This document shows positions 53,747-61,884 of a stretch of 64,000 nucleotides of DNA, piece by piece. The notes under the pieces are model-generated. The model made no database searches. It was not told where the DNA came from and saw only the letters and a list, made by a program, of their open reading frames with translations. The position numbers and the translations under genes are program-made. The stretch's first letter is position 1, and the number at the start of each line of letters is the position of its first letter. The stretch is from Streptomyces geranii (GTDB lineage: Bacteria; Actinomycetota; Actinomycetes; Streptomycetales; Streptomycetaceae): assembly GCF_002954775.1 (NCBI RefSeq), contig NZ_PJME01000033.1, positions 43,711 through 107,710 on the forward strand. The letters run 5' to 3'.

Positions 53747-54886
53747 GTGACGTTCCCGGTAGTCGGCATGGTCGGCGGGGGGCAGCTCGCTCGTATGACA
53801 CACGAGGCGGGCATCCCGCTCGGCATCAGGTTCAAGCTCCTCAGTGACACCCCGCAGGAATCCGCTGCGCAGGTCGTCGGCGATGTCGTCGTCGGCGACT
53901 ACCGCGACCTGGAGACGCTGCGCGCGTTCGCGCAGGGGTGCGATGTGATCACCTTCGATCACGAACACGTCCCGACCGAGCATCTACGGGCCCTGGAGGC
54001 GGACGGCATCCCCGTCCGCCCCGGCCCGGACGCGCTCGTGCACGCCCAGGACAAGGGCGTGATGCGGGCGAAACTCGTCGAGATCGGCGTGCCGTGCCCA
54101 CGGCACCGGATCGTGACGGATCCCGCCGACGTCGTCGCCTTCGCGGCCGAGGGGGACGGCTTCCCGGTCGTCCTCAAGACGGTCCGCGGCGGCTACGACG
54201 GCAAGGGCGTGTGGATCGTCCGGTCCGAGGCCGACGCCGCCGACCCCTTCCGGGCGGGCGTCCCGGTCCTGGCCGAGGAGAAGGTCGACTTCGTACGGGA
54301 ACTCGCGGCGAACGTCGTCCGCTCCCCGCACGGCCAGGCGGTCGCGTACCCGGTGGTCGAGTCGCAGCAGGTCGACGGCGTGTGCGACACCGTCATCGCG
54401 CCCGCGCCGGGCATCGCGGAGGAACTGGCCCTCCACGCGGAGGCGCTGGCCCTGCGCATCGCCAAGGAACTGGGCGTGGTCGGCCACCTGGCCGTAGAGC
54501 TGTTCGAGACGGCCGACGGCCGCATCCTGGTCAACGAACTGGCGATGCGCCCGCACAACTCGGGCCACTGGACCCAGGACGGCGCGATCACCAGCCAGTT
54601 CGCCAACCACGTCCGCGCGGTCCTCGACCTCCCCCTCGGCGACCCGCGCCCCCGCGCCAGGTGGACGGTCATGGCGAACGTCCTCGGCGGCGACTACCCC
54701 GACATGTACTCCGCGTACCTGCACTGCATGGCCCGCGACCCCCAGCTGAAGATCCACATGTACGGCAAGGACGTGAAGCCCGGCCGCAAGGTGGGCCACG
54801 TCAACACCTACGGCGACGACCTGGACGACGTGCTGGAGCGCGCCCGTCACGCAGCCGGCTATCTGAGAGGGACCATCACCGAATGA
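53747..54886 (+). CDS. purK: N5-carboxyaminoimidazole ribonucleotide synthase
   Basis: This is the ATP-grasp enzyme of purine synthesis that carboxylates 5-aminoimidazole ribonucleotide on N5. It has 379 residues. The N-terminal motif is VVGMVGGGQLARM, the ATP-grasp core is FPVVLKTVRGGYDGKGVW, and the conserved region VNELAMRPHNSGHWTQDGA lies near residue 270. The start GTG 53747 has no properly spaced ribosome-binding site (GGAGG is adjacent), while GATACT lies just upstream at 53732-53737 as a -10 candidate. This suggests a leaderless transcript. purE overlaps its stop by ATGA. Confidence 0.95.
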   Translation: MTFPVVGMVGGGQLARMTHEAGIPLGIRFKLLSDTPQESAAQVVGDVVVGDYRDLETLRAFAQGCDVITFDHEHVPTEHLRALEADGIPVRPGPDALVHAQDKGVMRAKLVEIGVPCPRHRIVTDPADVVAFAAEGDGFPVVLKTVRGGYDGKGVWIVRSEADAADPFRAGVPVLAEEKVDFVRELAANVVRSPHGQAVAYPVVESQQVDGVCDTVIAPAPGIAEELALHAEALALRIAKELGVVGHLAVELFETADGRILVNELAMRPHNSGHWTQDGAITSQFANHVRAVLDLPLGDPRPRARWTVMANVLGGDYPDMYSAYLHCMARDPQLKIHMYGKDVKPGRKVGHVNTYGDDLDDVLERARHAAGYLRGTITE

Positions 54887-55413
54887 GCCCCGTTGTAGGC
54901 ATCGTCATGGGTTCGGACTCGGACTGGCCCGTCATGGAGGCCGCCGCCCAGGCCCTGGACGAGTTCGAGATCGAGTACGAGGTCGACGTCGTCTCCGCGC
55001 ACCGCATGCCGCACGAGATGATCGCGTACGGCGAGCAGGCCGCCGGGCGCGGGCTGAAGGCGATCATCGCGGGGGCCGGGGGCGCCGCCCACCTCCCCGG
55101 CATGCTCGCCTCGGTGACCCCGCTGCCCGTGATCGGCGTGCCCGTCCCCCTCAAGTACCTCGACGGCATGGACTCGTTGCTGTCGATCGTGCAGATGCCG
55201 GCCGGGGTGCCGGTCGCGACCGTCTCGGTCGGCGGGGCGCGCAACGCCGGTCTGCTCGCGGCCCGCATCCTCGCCTCGCACGACGAGGAACTCCTCGGCC
55301 GGATGCGGGAGTTCCAGCAGGAGCTGAACGACCAGGCCACCGAGAAGGGCAAGCGGCTGCGCGCCAAGGTCGAGAGCGGCGCGGGCAGCGGCGGCTTCGG
55401 CTTCGGCAAGTGA
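54883..55413 (+). CDS. purE: N5-carboxyaminoimidazole ribonucleotide mutase
   Basis: The enzyme moves the carboxylate from N5 to C4 of the imidazole ribonucleotide, following PurK. It has 176 residues. The class I PurE motif is VMGSDSDWPVMEAA, with VVSAHRMPHEMIAYGEQA and GAGGAAHLPGMLAS around the active-site histidines and the flexible region MDSLLSIVQMPAGVPVATVSVG. A short Gly-rich tail ends the protein. ATG 54883 overlaps the purK stop, and the dipeptidase start overlaps its own stop, so the three form a coupled operon. Confidence 0.96.
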   Translation: MSPVVGIVMGSDSDWPVMEAAAQALDEFEIEYEVDVVSAHRMPHEMIAYGEQAAGRGLKAIIAGAGGAAHLPGMLASVTPLPVIGVPVPLKYLDGMDSLLSIVQMPAGVPVATVSVGGARNAGLLAARILASHDEELLGRMREFQQELNDQATEKGKRLRAKVESGAGSGGFGFGK

Positions 55414-56600
55414 CGCCCGTGAGCGGCTCGTTGGCGGCGGCCCGGGAACTCCTGCGCGAGTTCCCGGTCGTCGACGGCCACAACGACCTCCCGTGGGCGC
55501 TGCGCGAACAGGTCCGCTACGACCTCGGCGCCCGCGACATCGCCACCCACCAGGGCGCCCATCTGCACACCGACCTCCCGCGCCTGCGCGAGGGCGGGGT
55601 CGGCGCGCAGTACTGGTCGGTGTACGTCCGCTCGGACCTGCCCGACGCGGTGCCCGCGACCCTCGAACAGATCGACTGCGTACGTCAGTTGATCGCGCGG
55701 TACGGCAGCGAACTGCGGCCCGCGCTGACCGCCGCCGACATGGAGGCGGGCCGCCGTGAGGGACGTATCGCCTCCCTCATGGGCGCCGAGGGCGGTCACT
55801 CGATCGCCAACTCCCTCGGCACCCTGCGGCAGTTGTACGAGCTGGGCGTGCGCTACCTGACCCTCACCCACAACGACAACGTGGCGTGGGCGGACTCGGC
55901 GACCGACGAACCGGGCGTCGGCGGGCTCTCGGAGTTCGGCCGCGAGGTGGTCCGGGAGATGAACCGCCTCGGCATGCTGGTCGACCTCTCGCACGTCGCC
56001 GCGACGACGATGCGGCACGCACTGGACACCTCCGTCGCGCCGGTGATCTTCTCCCACTCCTCCTCGCGCGCGGTGTGCGACCACCCCCGCAACATCCCCG
56101 ACGACGTGCTGGAGCGCCTGCCCGTCAACGGCGGCATGGCCATGGTGACCTTCGTACCGAAGTTCGTCCTCCAGGCCGCCGTCGACTGGACGGCCGCCGC
56201 CGACGACAACATGCGCGCCCACGGCCTCCACCACCTCGCCACCACCCCCGAGGCGATGAAGGTCCACCGCGCCTTCGAGGAGACGAACCCGCGCCCGGTC
56301 GCCACGGTCGCGACGGTCGCCGACCACCTGGACCACATGCGCGAGGTGGCCGGCATCGACCACCTGGGCATCGGCGGCGACTACGACGGCACGGCGTTCA
56401 CCCCGGAGGGCCTGGACGACGTCTCCGGCTACCCGAACCTCGTCGCCGAGCTGCTCGACCGGCGCTGGTCGAGGACCGACCTCGCCAAGCTGACCTGGGG
56501 CAACGCGGTGCGGGTCCTGGGCGCGGCGGAGGACGTGGCGCAAGAGGTACAGGCGAGGCGCGGCCCCTCCAACGCCACGCTGGAGCAGCTGGACGGCTGA
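55410..56600 (+). CDS. M19 (renal-type) membrane dipeptidase
   Basis: This 396-residue binuclear zinc dipeptidase is of the amidohydrolase superfamily. Metal ligands are visible: VVDGHNDLPWAL (His, Asp, about residues 23-25), MGAEGGHSI (Glu), LVDLSHVA (His), FSHSSSRAV (His) and the aspartate in IGGGDYDG-type GIGGDYDGTAF. It hydrolyses dipeptides, and in this family often D-amino-acid-containing ones. The start is GTG 55410, overlapping the purE stop as GTGA. A good terminator follows. A paralogue lacking these ligands is next on the same strand. Confidence 0.94.
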   Translation: MTPVSGSLAAARELLREFPVVDGHNDLPWALREQVRYDLGARDIATHQGAHLHTDLPRLREGGVGAQYWSVYVRSDLPDAVPATLEQIDCVRQLIARYGSELRPALTAADMEAGRREGRIASLMGAEGGHSIANSLGTLRQLYELGVRYLTLTHNDNVAWADSATDEPGVGGLSEFGREVVREMNRLGMLVDLSHVAATTMRHALDTSVAPVIFSHSSSRAVCDHPRNIPDDVLERLPVNGGMAMVTFVPKFVLQAAVDWTAAADDNMRAHGLHHLATTPEAMKVHRAFEETNPRPVATVATVADHLDHMREVAGIDHLGIGGDYDGTAFTPEGLDDVSGYPNLVAELLDRRWSRTDLAKLTWGNAVRVLGAAEDVAQEVQARRGPSNATLEQLDG

Positions 56601-56623
56601 GACGAGGGGCCAGGACAGGCCCC

Positions 56624-56653
56624 GGGTGGGGCGTACCCCCGAACGCCCCACCC
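56624..56653 (+). terminator. Terminator of the purK-purE-dipeptidase operon
   Basis: GGGTGGGGCGT (56624-56634) is perfectly complementary to ACGCCCCACCC (56643-56653), with loop ACCCCCGA, just after the dipeptidase stop. Confidence 0.8.
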
Positions 56654-56732
56654 ACCAGGTAGCCCCCTCGCCTCCGTGCGACGGTGACCGTATTGCGATC
56701 ACGAGGTAGATCACGACGTACGGAGCCCCGTC

Positions 56733-57902
56733 ATGGCCGACCTACAGGACGAACTGCACATCACAGCCGAGGTCGGGGAACTCGACCCGCCGGTGTCCCC
56801 GCCGACCCCTCTGCCGGAGCTGCCGGAGCTGCCGGACCTCGACGAGCACGCCCTCGTCGCGGAGCCCTGCCTCGCGCCCCTTTCCGACCAGGACGCCGCC
56901 CCCCTCGACCGCGCCCACACCATCCTCGCCGCGCACCCCGTCGCCGACGGCTACAGCGGGCTGCCCTGGGCGCTGCGGCACCTGCCCTGGTACGACCTGG
57001 AGCTGGGCGAGAGCACCATCGACACCGATGTGCCCCGGATGCGCCGTGGCCACGTCGGCGCGCTGTTCTGGGCGCTGCACCTGCCGGAGGGCCTCGCGGT
57101 CGACCGGGCCGTCGGGGCCACCCTGGAGCAGTTGGACCTGGTCAAGACGGTCGCCCGCAGCCACCCCGAGGGCCTGCGGCTCGCGGGCGACGCCGGCCAG
57201 GTCACCGACGCCCGCAACTGCGGACGCGTCGCCGTCGTGCTCGGGCCCGCCGCGGCAGCCGCCCTCGACGACTCGCTCGGCATCCTGCGCGTCCTGCACT
57301 CGCTGGGCCTGCGCGTGCTCACTCTCTCCGGTACGTCCTGGGCGAGCGAGGCCGGGCTCACCCGGTTCGGCGAGGAGGTGGTCCGCGAGATGAACCGGCT
57401 CGGGGTGCTCGCCGACCTCTCCGGCGCCTCCGACGCCACCATCCACCGCGCCGTCCGCATCTCCAAGGCGCCGGTCCTGTGCACCCGCTCCGCCGCCCGC
57501 GCCCTGCGCCCGCACCCCGCCAACCTGCCCGACGCGACCCTCGCCGAGCTGGGCGCGGCCGGCGGCCTGTGCCTGGTGCCGCTGACGGCCGAGCAGACCG
57601 GGCCGACCGTCCGCGACGTCGCCGACCACCTCGACCACGTCCGCGCGGTCGCGGGCCCGGAGTGCGTCGGCCTGTCCGGCACGTACGACTCCGGCAGCGC
57701 CCACCCGCAGGAACTCGGGGACGCCTCCTGCTACCCGAACCTGATCGCCGAACTCCTGCGCCGAGGCTGGACCGAACCCGACATCGCCCTCCTCACCTGG
57801 GGCAACGTCCAACGAGTCCTGCGCACCGCCGACTTCACGGCCAAGGCCGCCCAGCAGCGCCGCGAGCCCTCCACGGCCCGCATCGCGGAACTGGACGGCT
57901 GA
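56733..57902 (+). CDS. Degenerate M19 dipeptidase paralogue (probable pseudoenzyme)
   Basis: The protein has 389 residues. The first 55 form a Pro/Glu/Leu-rich, acidic extension (PPVSPPTPLPELPELPDLDE). The rest aligns throughout with the neighbouring M19 enzyme: HPVADGYSGLPWALRHLPWYDLELG, FGEEVVREMNRLGVLADLS, DVADHLDHVRAVAG, CYPNLIAELLRRGW and LTWGNVQRVL. All metal ligands are replaced: DGHND is DGYSG, GAEGG is GPAAA, DLSHV is DLSGA, FSHSS is CTRSA and GGDYDG is SGTYDS. It cannot be a metal-dependent dipeptidase, yet the frame is intact and codon bias normal, so it is maintained. It has its own promoter region behind a terminator. Confidence 0.88.
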   Translation: MADLQDELHITAEVGELDPPVSPPTPLPELPELPDLDEHALVAEPCLAPLSDQDAAPLDRAHTILAAHPVADGYSGLPWALRHLPWYDLELGESTIDTDVPRMRRGHVGALFWALHLPEGLAVDRAVGATLEQLDLVKTVARSHPEGLRLAGDAGQVTDARNCGRVAVVLGPAAAAALDDSLGILRVLHSLGLRVLTLSGTSWASEAGLTRFGEEVVREMNRLGVLADLSGASDATIHRAVRISKAPVLCTRSAARALRPHPANLPDATLAELGAAGGLCLVPLTAEQTGPTVRDVADHLDHVRAVAGPECVGLSGTYDSGSAHPQELGDASCYPNLIAELLRRGWTEPDIALLTWGNVQRVLRTADFTAKAAQQRREPSTARIAELDG

Positions 57903-57924
57903 CGGCCGCCGGGCCCTCCGACGC

Positions 57925-58287
57925 TCACCCGATCCGGCAGAGGCAGAACGGATGCCCTGCCGGATCGGCGTACACCCGGAAGGAACGCGCCCGGTCCTCC
58001 GTCTCCAGCGGCCTCGCGCCCAGCGCGAGCACCTCCCGCTCGGCCACGTCCAGGTCGGCCACGGCCACGTCCAGATGGAACTGCTGCGAGGCGTCGGGCG
58101 ACGGCCACTTCGGCGGTACGTGGCCGGGGGCGGCCTGGAAGGCCAGCGTGGGCCCGTCCGGGAGCCGCAGGTCGACCCAGTCCTCCTCGACCACGGGGGT
58201 GCCGCCCAGCAGCGCGGAGTAGAACGCGGCGAGCGCGCCGGGGTCGGGACAGTCCAGTACGACGGATTCGAGCTTGGCGATGGGCAT
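57925..58287 (-). CDS. VOC/glyoxalase-family protein
   Basis: The 120-residue single-module vicinal-oxygen-chelate protein has strands LESVVLDCPDPGALAAFYSALLGG, VDLRLPDGPTLAFQ, HLDVAVADLDVAEREVLALGA and YADPAGHPFCLCRIG at the C-terminus. The His in QFHLDVAV and the end of the fold fit the pattern of drug-resistance or thiol-transfer VOC members. The substrate is unknown. It is divergent from a CGNR regulator gene across a spacer with four GGTAAC boxes, suggesting it is the regulator's target. Confidence 0.88.
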   Translation of the reverse strand: MPIAKLESVVLDCPDPGALAAFYSALLGGTPVVEEDWVDLRLPDGPTLAFQAAPGHVPPKWPSPDASQQFHLDVAVADLDVAEREVLALGARPLETEDRARSFRVYADPAGHPFCLCRIG

Positions 58288-58312
58288 GGCTTCCTCCGTT
58301 GATTGCCTTCAC

Positions 58313-58389
58313 CGTTACCTATTGATGGGTGTCATCAGGTAACGCCCTCACCGTAGCGGTTACCGTATGCCCGCGCCTAGGAGGTAACG
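58313..58389. promoter_or_regulatory. Cluster of GGTAAC boxes (operator candidate)
   Basis: CGTTACCT (58313-58320) and AGGTAACG (58337-58344) form a perfect 8-base inverted repeat. GGTTACC (58358-58364) and AGGTAACG (58382-58389) add two more half-sites. All lie in the 110-base spacer between the VOC and CGNR genes. Confidence 0.6.
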
Positions 58390-58397
58390 TCGGCGAC

Positions 58398-58907
58398 ATG
58401 AGCGAGAACGCGTCCGCACCCGGGGGACTGGCCCTCGTGGAGGCCCTGGTGAACACCCGGAGCCTGGACTCGGACCGGGACGCGCTGGACACCGCCGAGG
58501 GACGGGTCCCCTTCGGCATCGAGGAGATCGCCGAGCGCGAGCTGGCGGAGATCAAGGACCTGCGCGAGTCCCTGCGGGCCGTCTGCCTCGCCCACGCCGG
58601 TCACCCACCGCACGACACCGTCCAGCCCCTGGGTCGACTGCTCGCCCGCGCACCCCTGTTGGTCACCGTCGACGAACAGGACGGCTCGGCCCGCCTGACC
58701 CCCGCCGAGGAGGGCCCGCTGCTCTCCCGCGTCGCCGCCGCCGTCGCCGAGGCGCTCACCGACGGCACCTGGCTGCGCCTCAAGGCCTGCGAACTCCCCG
58801 ACTGCCACTGGGCGTACTTCGACCGCAGCCCCGCGGGCCGGCGCCGCTGGTGCTCCATGTCGGTGTGCGGGGCGCGCGCGAAGATGCGGCGGTACCGCGC
58901 GAAATAG
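58398..58907 (+). CDS. CGNR zinc-finger (ABATE-type) transcriptional regulator
   Basis: The protein has 169 residues from ATG 58398. The N-terminal ABATE-like ligand domain begins GLALVEALVNTRSLDSDRD. The C-terminal zinc finger is CELPDCHWAYFDRSPAGRRRWCSMSVCGARAK in two short parts: CELPDCHW with its Cys pair, then CSMSVCGAR where CGNR is CGAR. Such proteins often regulate adjacent stress genes. It is divergent from the VOC gene and probably binds the GGTAAC boxes, one of which overlaps the sequence just before its own start (autoregulation). AGGAGG is merged with that box at 58379-58384. Confidence 0.85.
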   Translation: MSENASAPGGLALVEALVNTRSLDSDRDALDTAEGRVPFGIEEIAERELAEIKDLRESLRAVCLAHAGHPPHDTVQPLGRLLARAPLLVTVDEQDGSARLTPAEEGPLLSRVAAAVAEALTDGTWLRLKACELPDCHWAYFDRSPAGRRRWCSMSVCGARAKMRRYRAK

Positions 58908-59000
58908 GGCGCCCGCACAGGCTGGCCATGTGCTGCGGGCGCCCAGGATTTGGAATGTGGTTCCCGAAGTGTGGCGGGGATGTGGAGAATGGGCCCAGGC

Positions 59001-59035
59001 GCCGGTCCGGCCGACTGAGCCTCGGCCGGACCGGC
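59001..59035. terminator. Bidirectional terminator between CGNR gene and ugd
   Basis: GCCGGTCCGGCCGA (59001-59014) is perfectly complementary to TCGGCCGGACCGGC (59022-59035), loop of seven bases, between convergent genes. Confidence 0.85.
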
Positions 59036-59088
59036 GTCCCTCCGCACTCAGGAGACACCGGCCTCCCCGCGCGCGGACCAGGGGTCGT

Positions 59089-60432
59089 TCAGGCCGTGGG
59101 CCGCCCCATCGCCCGGTACGTCCACCCGGCCTTCCGCCACAGCTGCGGGTCGAGGGCGTTGCGCCCGTCCAGGATCAGCCGCTGGGACACTGCCTCGCCC
59201 AGCGCCGCCGGGTCCAGCTCGCGGAACTCCCGCCACTCCGTGAGATGCAGTACGGCGTCGGCGCCCCGGACCGCCTCCATGGCCGTGTCGGCGTAGGCGA
59301 GCGTCGGGAAGAGCCTGCGCGCGTTGGTCATGCCCTTCGGGTCGTACACCGTCACCTGGCCGCCCTGGAGGTGGATCTGCCCGGCGACGTTCAGGGCGGG
59401 CGAGTCACGGACGTCGTCCGAGTCGGGCTTGAAGGTGGCGCCCAGCACCGCGACGCGCTTGCCGAGGAAGGGCCCGCCGCCCAGCGCCTGCCGGGCCAGC
59501 TCCACCATCTGGCCGCGCTGGCGCATGTTGATCGAGTCGATCTCCCGCAGGAAGGTCAGCGCCTGGTCCGCGCCCAGCTCACCGGCGCGCGCCATGAACG
59601 CCCGGATGTCCTTGGGCAGACAGCCGCCGCCGAAGCCGATCCCGGCCCGCAGGAACTTCGCGCCGATCCGGTCGTCGTACCCGATCGCCTCCGCCAGCTT
59701 GGCGACGTCCCCGTCGGCGGCCTCGCAGACCTCCGCCATGGCGTTGATGAACGAGATCTTGGTGGCCAGGAAGGAGTTCGCGGAGGTCTTCACCAGCTCG
59801 GCGGTCGGGAAGTCGGTGACGACGAAGGGCGTGCCCTCCCCGATCGGCGTCGAGTACACCTCGCGCAGCAGCTTCTCGGCCCGCTCGCTGCGCACGCCGA
59901 CCACGATCCGGTCCGGGTGCAGCGTGTCGTTCACGGCGAAGCCCTCGCGCAGGAACTCCGGGTTCCAGGCCAGCTCGGCGTCCGCGCCGGCGGGCGCGAG
60001 CCCGCTGATCGTCCGGGCCAGCCGGTCCGCCGAGCCGACCGGCACGGTCGACTTGCCGACGACCAGGGCGGGGGAGGTGAGATGCGGGGCCAGGGACTCG
60101 ATCGCGGCATCGACGTACGACATGTCGCACGCGTACTCGCCGTGCTTCTGCGGGGTGTTCACACAGACGAAGTGGACGTCGCCGAAGGCGGCCACCTCGG
60201 CCCAGTCCATGGTGAAGCGCAGCCGCCCGGTGGACCCCTCGATCCCCGCGACATGCTTGCGCAGCAGCTCCTCCAGCCCCGGCTCGTACATCGGGACCTG
60301 CCCGCGCCGCAGCAGGTCGATCTTCTCCTCGACGACGTCCAGCCCCAGCACCTCGAACCCCAGCTCGGCCATGGCGGCGGCGTGGGTGGCACCGAGATAG
60401 CCGGTGCCGATCACAGTGATCTTGAGAGCCAT
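59089..60432 (-). CDS. UDP-glucose 6-dehydrogenase
   Basis: The enzyme oxidises UDP-glucose to UDP-glucuronate with two NAD+. It has 447 residues from ATG 60432, preceded by AGGAGC. The NAD-binding motif is ITVIGTGYLGATHAA at residues 5-19, the conserved lysine region NSFLATKISFINAMAE near 213, and the catalytic cysteine is in GFGGGCLPKDIRAF near 264. The C-terminal nucleotide-binding domain begins VAVLGATFKPDSDDVRDSP. GDP-mannose dehydrogenase is the main alternative, but the overall pattern fits UDP-glucose dehydrogenase. The product would feed surface polysaccharide or glucuronide formation. Confidence 0.93.
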   Translation of the reverse strand: MALKITVIGTGYLGATHAAAMAELGFEVLGLDVVEEKIDLLRRGQVPMYEPGLEELLRKHVAGIEGSTGRLRFTMDWAEVAAFGDVHFVCVNTPQKHGEYACDMSYVDAAIESLAPHLTSPALVVGKSTVPVGSADRLARTISGLAPAGADAELAWNPEFLREGFAVNDTLHPDRIVVGVRSERAEKLLREVYSTPIGEGTPFVVTDFPTAELVKTSANSFLATKISFINAMAEVCEAADGDVAKLAEAIGYDDRIGAKFLRAGIGFGGGCLPKDIRAFMARAGELGADQALTFLREIDSINMRQRGQMVELARQALGGGPFLGKRVAVLGATFKPDSDDVRDSPALNVAGQIHLQGGQVTVYDPKGMTNARRLFPTLAYADTAMEAVRGADAVLHLTEWREFRELDPAALGEAVSQRLILDGRNALDPQLWRKAGWTYRAMGRPTA

Positions 60433-60555
60433 CGGTGCTCCTGGGGTATGGGTCGTACGTGCGATCAACGAGCATAGTCGGGGCGTCACAAGGCCCCTCA
60501 CCGGGCAGATTTCCCCCTGTCGCCAAGCTCACGTATCAGTCCCGTGGGCGGGCGC

Positions 60556-60584
60556 TAAAATTTGGGTTACTTAACGGTAGTTAG
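60556..60584 (+). promoter_or_regulatory. Promoter and operator candidate for the acyl-CoA dehydrogenase gene
   Basis: TAAAAT (60556-60561) is a good -10 hexamer. Just downstream, TAAC (60572-60575) and GTTA (60580-60583) form an inverted repeat around GGTA in the AT-rich run CTTAACGGTAGTTAG. This placement suits a TetR/FadR-like repressor of fatty-acid oxidation. No regulator gene is adjacent. Confidence 0.45.
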
Positions 60585-60646
60585 CCTGGCAGTCAGCCTG
60601 CGTCGCACGACGTCAGTCACACAGCGTCTTTGGAGCGTGAGAGACC

Positions 60647-61804
60647 TTGGCCGGATCGGCTGATTTCGACCTGTACCGCCCGTCCGAGGAGCACGACATG
60701 CTCCGCGACGCGATCCGCTCCCTGGCCGAGGCGAAGATCTTGCCGTACGCCGCGGTGGTGGACGAGGAGGCCCGCTTCCCGCAGGAGGCCCACGACGCGC
60801 TGGTCGCCAGCGACCTGCACGCCGTGCACGTACCGGAGTCGTACGGCGGCGCGGGCGCCGACGCCCTCGCCACGGTGATCGTGATCGAGGAGGTGGCGAG
60901 GGTCTGCGCCAGCTCCTCCCTGATCCCCGCCGTCAACAAGCTGGGCTCCCTCCCGGTGATCCTCTCCGGCTCGGAGGAGCTGAAGAAGAAGTACATGACC
61001 CCGCTCGCCAAGGGCGAGGGCATGTTCTCGTACTGCCTCTCGGAGCCCGACGCGGGCTCGGACGCGGCCGGCATGAAGACGCGGGCGGTCCGCGAGGGCG
61101 ACTCCTGGGTCCTCAACGGCGTGAAGCGCTGGATCACCAACGCGGGCGAGTCCGAGTACTACACGGTGATGGCGGTCACCGACCCGACGAAGCGCAGCAA
61201 GGGCATCTCGGCCTTCGTCGTCGAGAAGTCGGACGAGGGCGTCTCCTTCGGTGCCCCCGAGAAGAAGCTCGGCATCAAGGGCAGCCCGACCCGCGAGGTC
61301 TACCTCGACAACGTCCGCATCCCCGCCGACCGCATCATCGGCGACGAGGGCACCGGCTTCGCCACCGCGATGAAGACCCTGGACCACACCCGCATCACGA
61401 TCGCCGCCCAGGCCCTCGGCATCGCCCAGGGCGCCCTCGACTACGCCAAGGGCTACGTCAAGGAGCGCAAGCAGTTCGGCAAGCCGATCGCGGACTTCCA
61501 GGGCATCCAGTTCATGCTGGCCGACATGGCGATGAAGATCGCGGCGGCCCGCGCCCTGACGTACCAGGCGGCAGCCGCCTCGGAACGCCTCGACAGCGAC
61601 CTCACCTTCCAGGGCGCGGCGGCGAAGTGCTTCGCGTCGGACGTGGCGATGGAGGTCACGACGGACGCGGTCCAGCTGCTGGGCGGCTACGGCTACACGC
61701 GTGACTACCCGGTGGAGCGGATGATGCGCGACGCCAAGATCACCCAGATCTACGAGGGCACGAACCAGGTCCAGCGGATCGTGATGGCGAGGAACCTGCC
61801 GTAA
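60647..61804 (+). CDS. Acyl-CoA dehydrogenase
   Basis: This FAD enzyme introduces the alpha-beta double bond in acyl-CoA. It has 385 residues. The FAD/substrate segment is YCLSEPDAGSDAAGMKTRA near residue 127, with WITNAGES following. The region LGIAQGALDYAKGYVKERKQFGKPI is typical of the short/medium-chain group. The catalytic glutamate lies in ITQIYEGTNQVQRIVMARNL near residue 367. Electron-transferring flavoprotein is the partner. The start is TTG 60647, rare in this window, with GAGAG upstream at reasonable spacing; the family start is consistent with it. A perfect terminator hairpin follows. Confidence 0.93.
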   Translation: MAGSADFDLYRPSEEHDMLRDAIRSLAEAKILPYAAVVDEEARFPQEAHDALVASDLHAVHVPESYGGAGADALATVIVIEEVARVCASSSLIPAVNKLGSLPVILSGSEELKKKYMTPLAKGEGMFSYCLSEPDAGSDAAGMKTRAVREGDSWVLNGVKRWITNAGESEYYTVMAVTDPTKRSKGISAFVVEKSDEGVSFGAPEKKLGIKGSPTREVYLDNVRIPADRIIGDEGTGFATAMKTLDHTRITIAAQALGIAQGALDYAKGYVKERKQFGKPIADFQGIQFMLADMAMKIAAARALTYQAAAASERLDSDLTFQGAAAKCFASDVAMEVTTDAVQLLGGYGYTRDYPVERMMRDAKITQIYEGTNQVQRIVMARNLP

Positions 61805-61814
61805 CACCCGAGGA

Positions 61815-61860
61815 CGTGAGTCGGCCCCTGCCCGAAGTACCGGGCAGGGGCCGACTCACG
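61815..61860. terminator. Bidirectional terminator, 20-bp perfect stem
   Basis: The 20 bases 61815-61834 (CGTGAGTCGGCCCCTGCCCG) are perfectly complementary to 61841-61860, loop AAGTAC. It lies between convergent genes. Confidence 0.95.
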
Positions 61861-61884
61861 TATGGCGCTAGGGCGCTATGGCGC

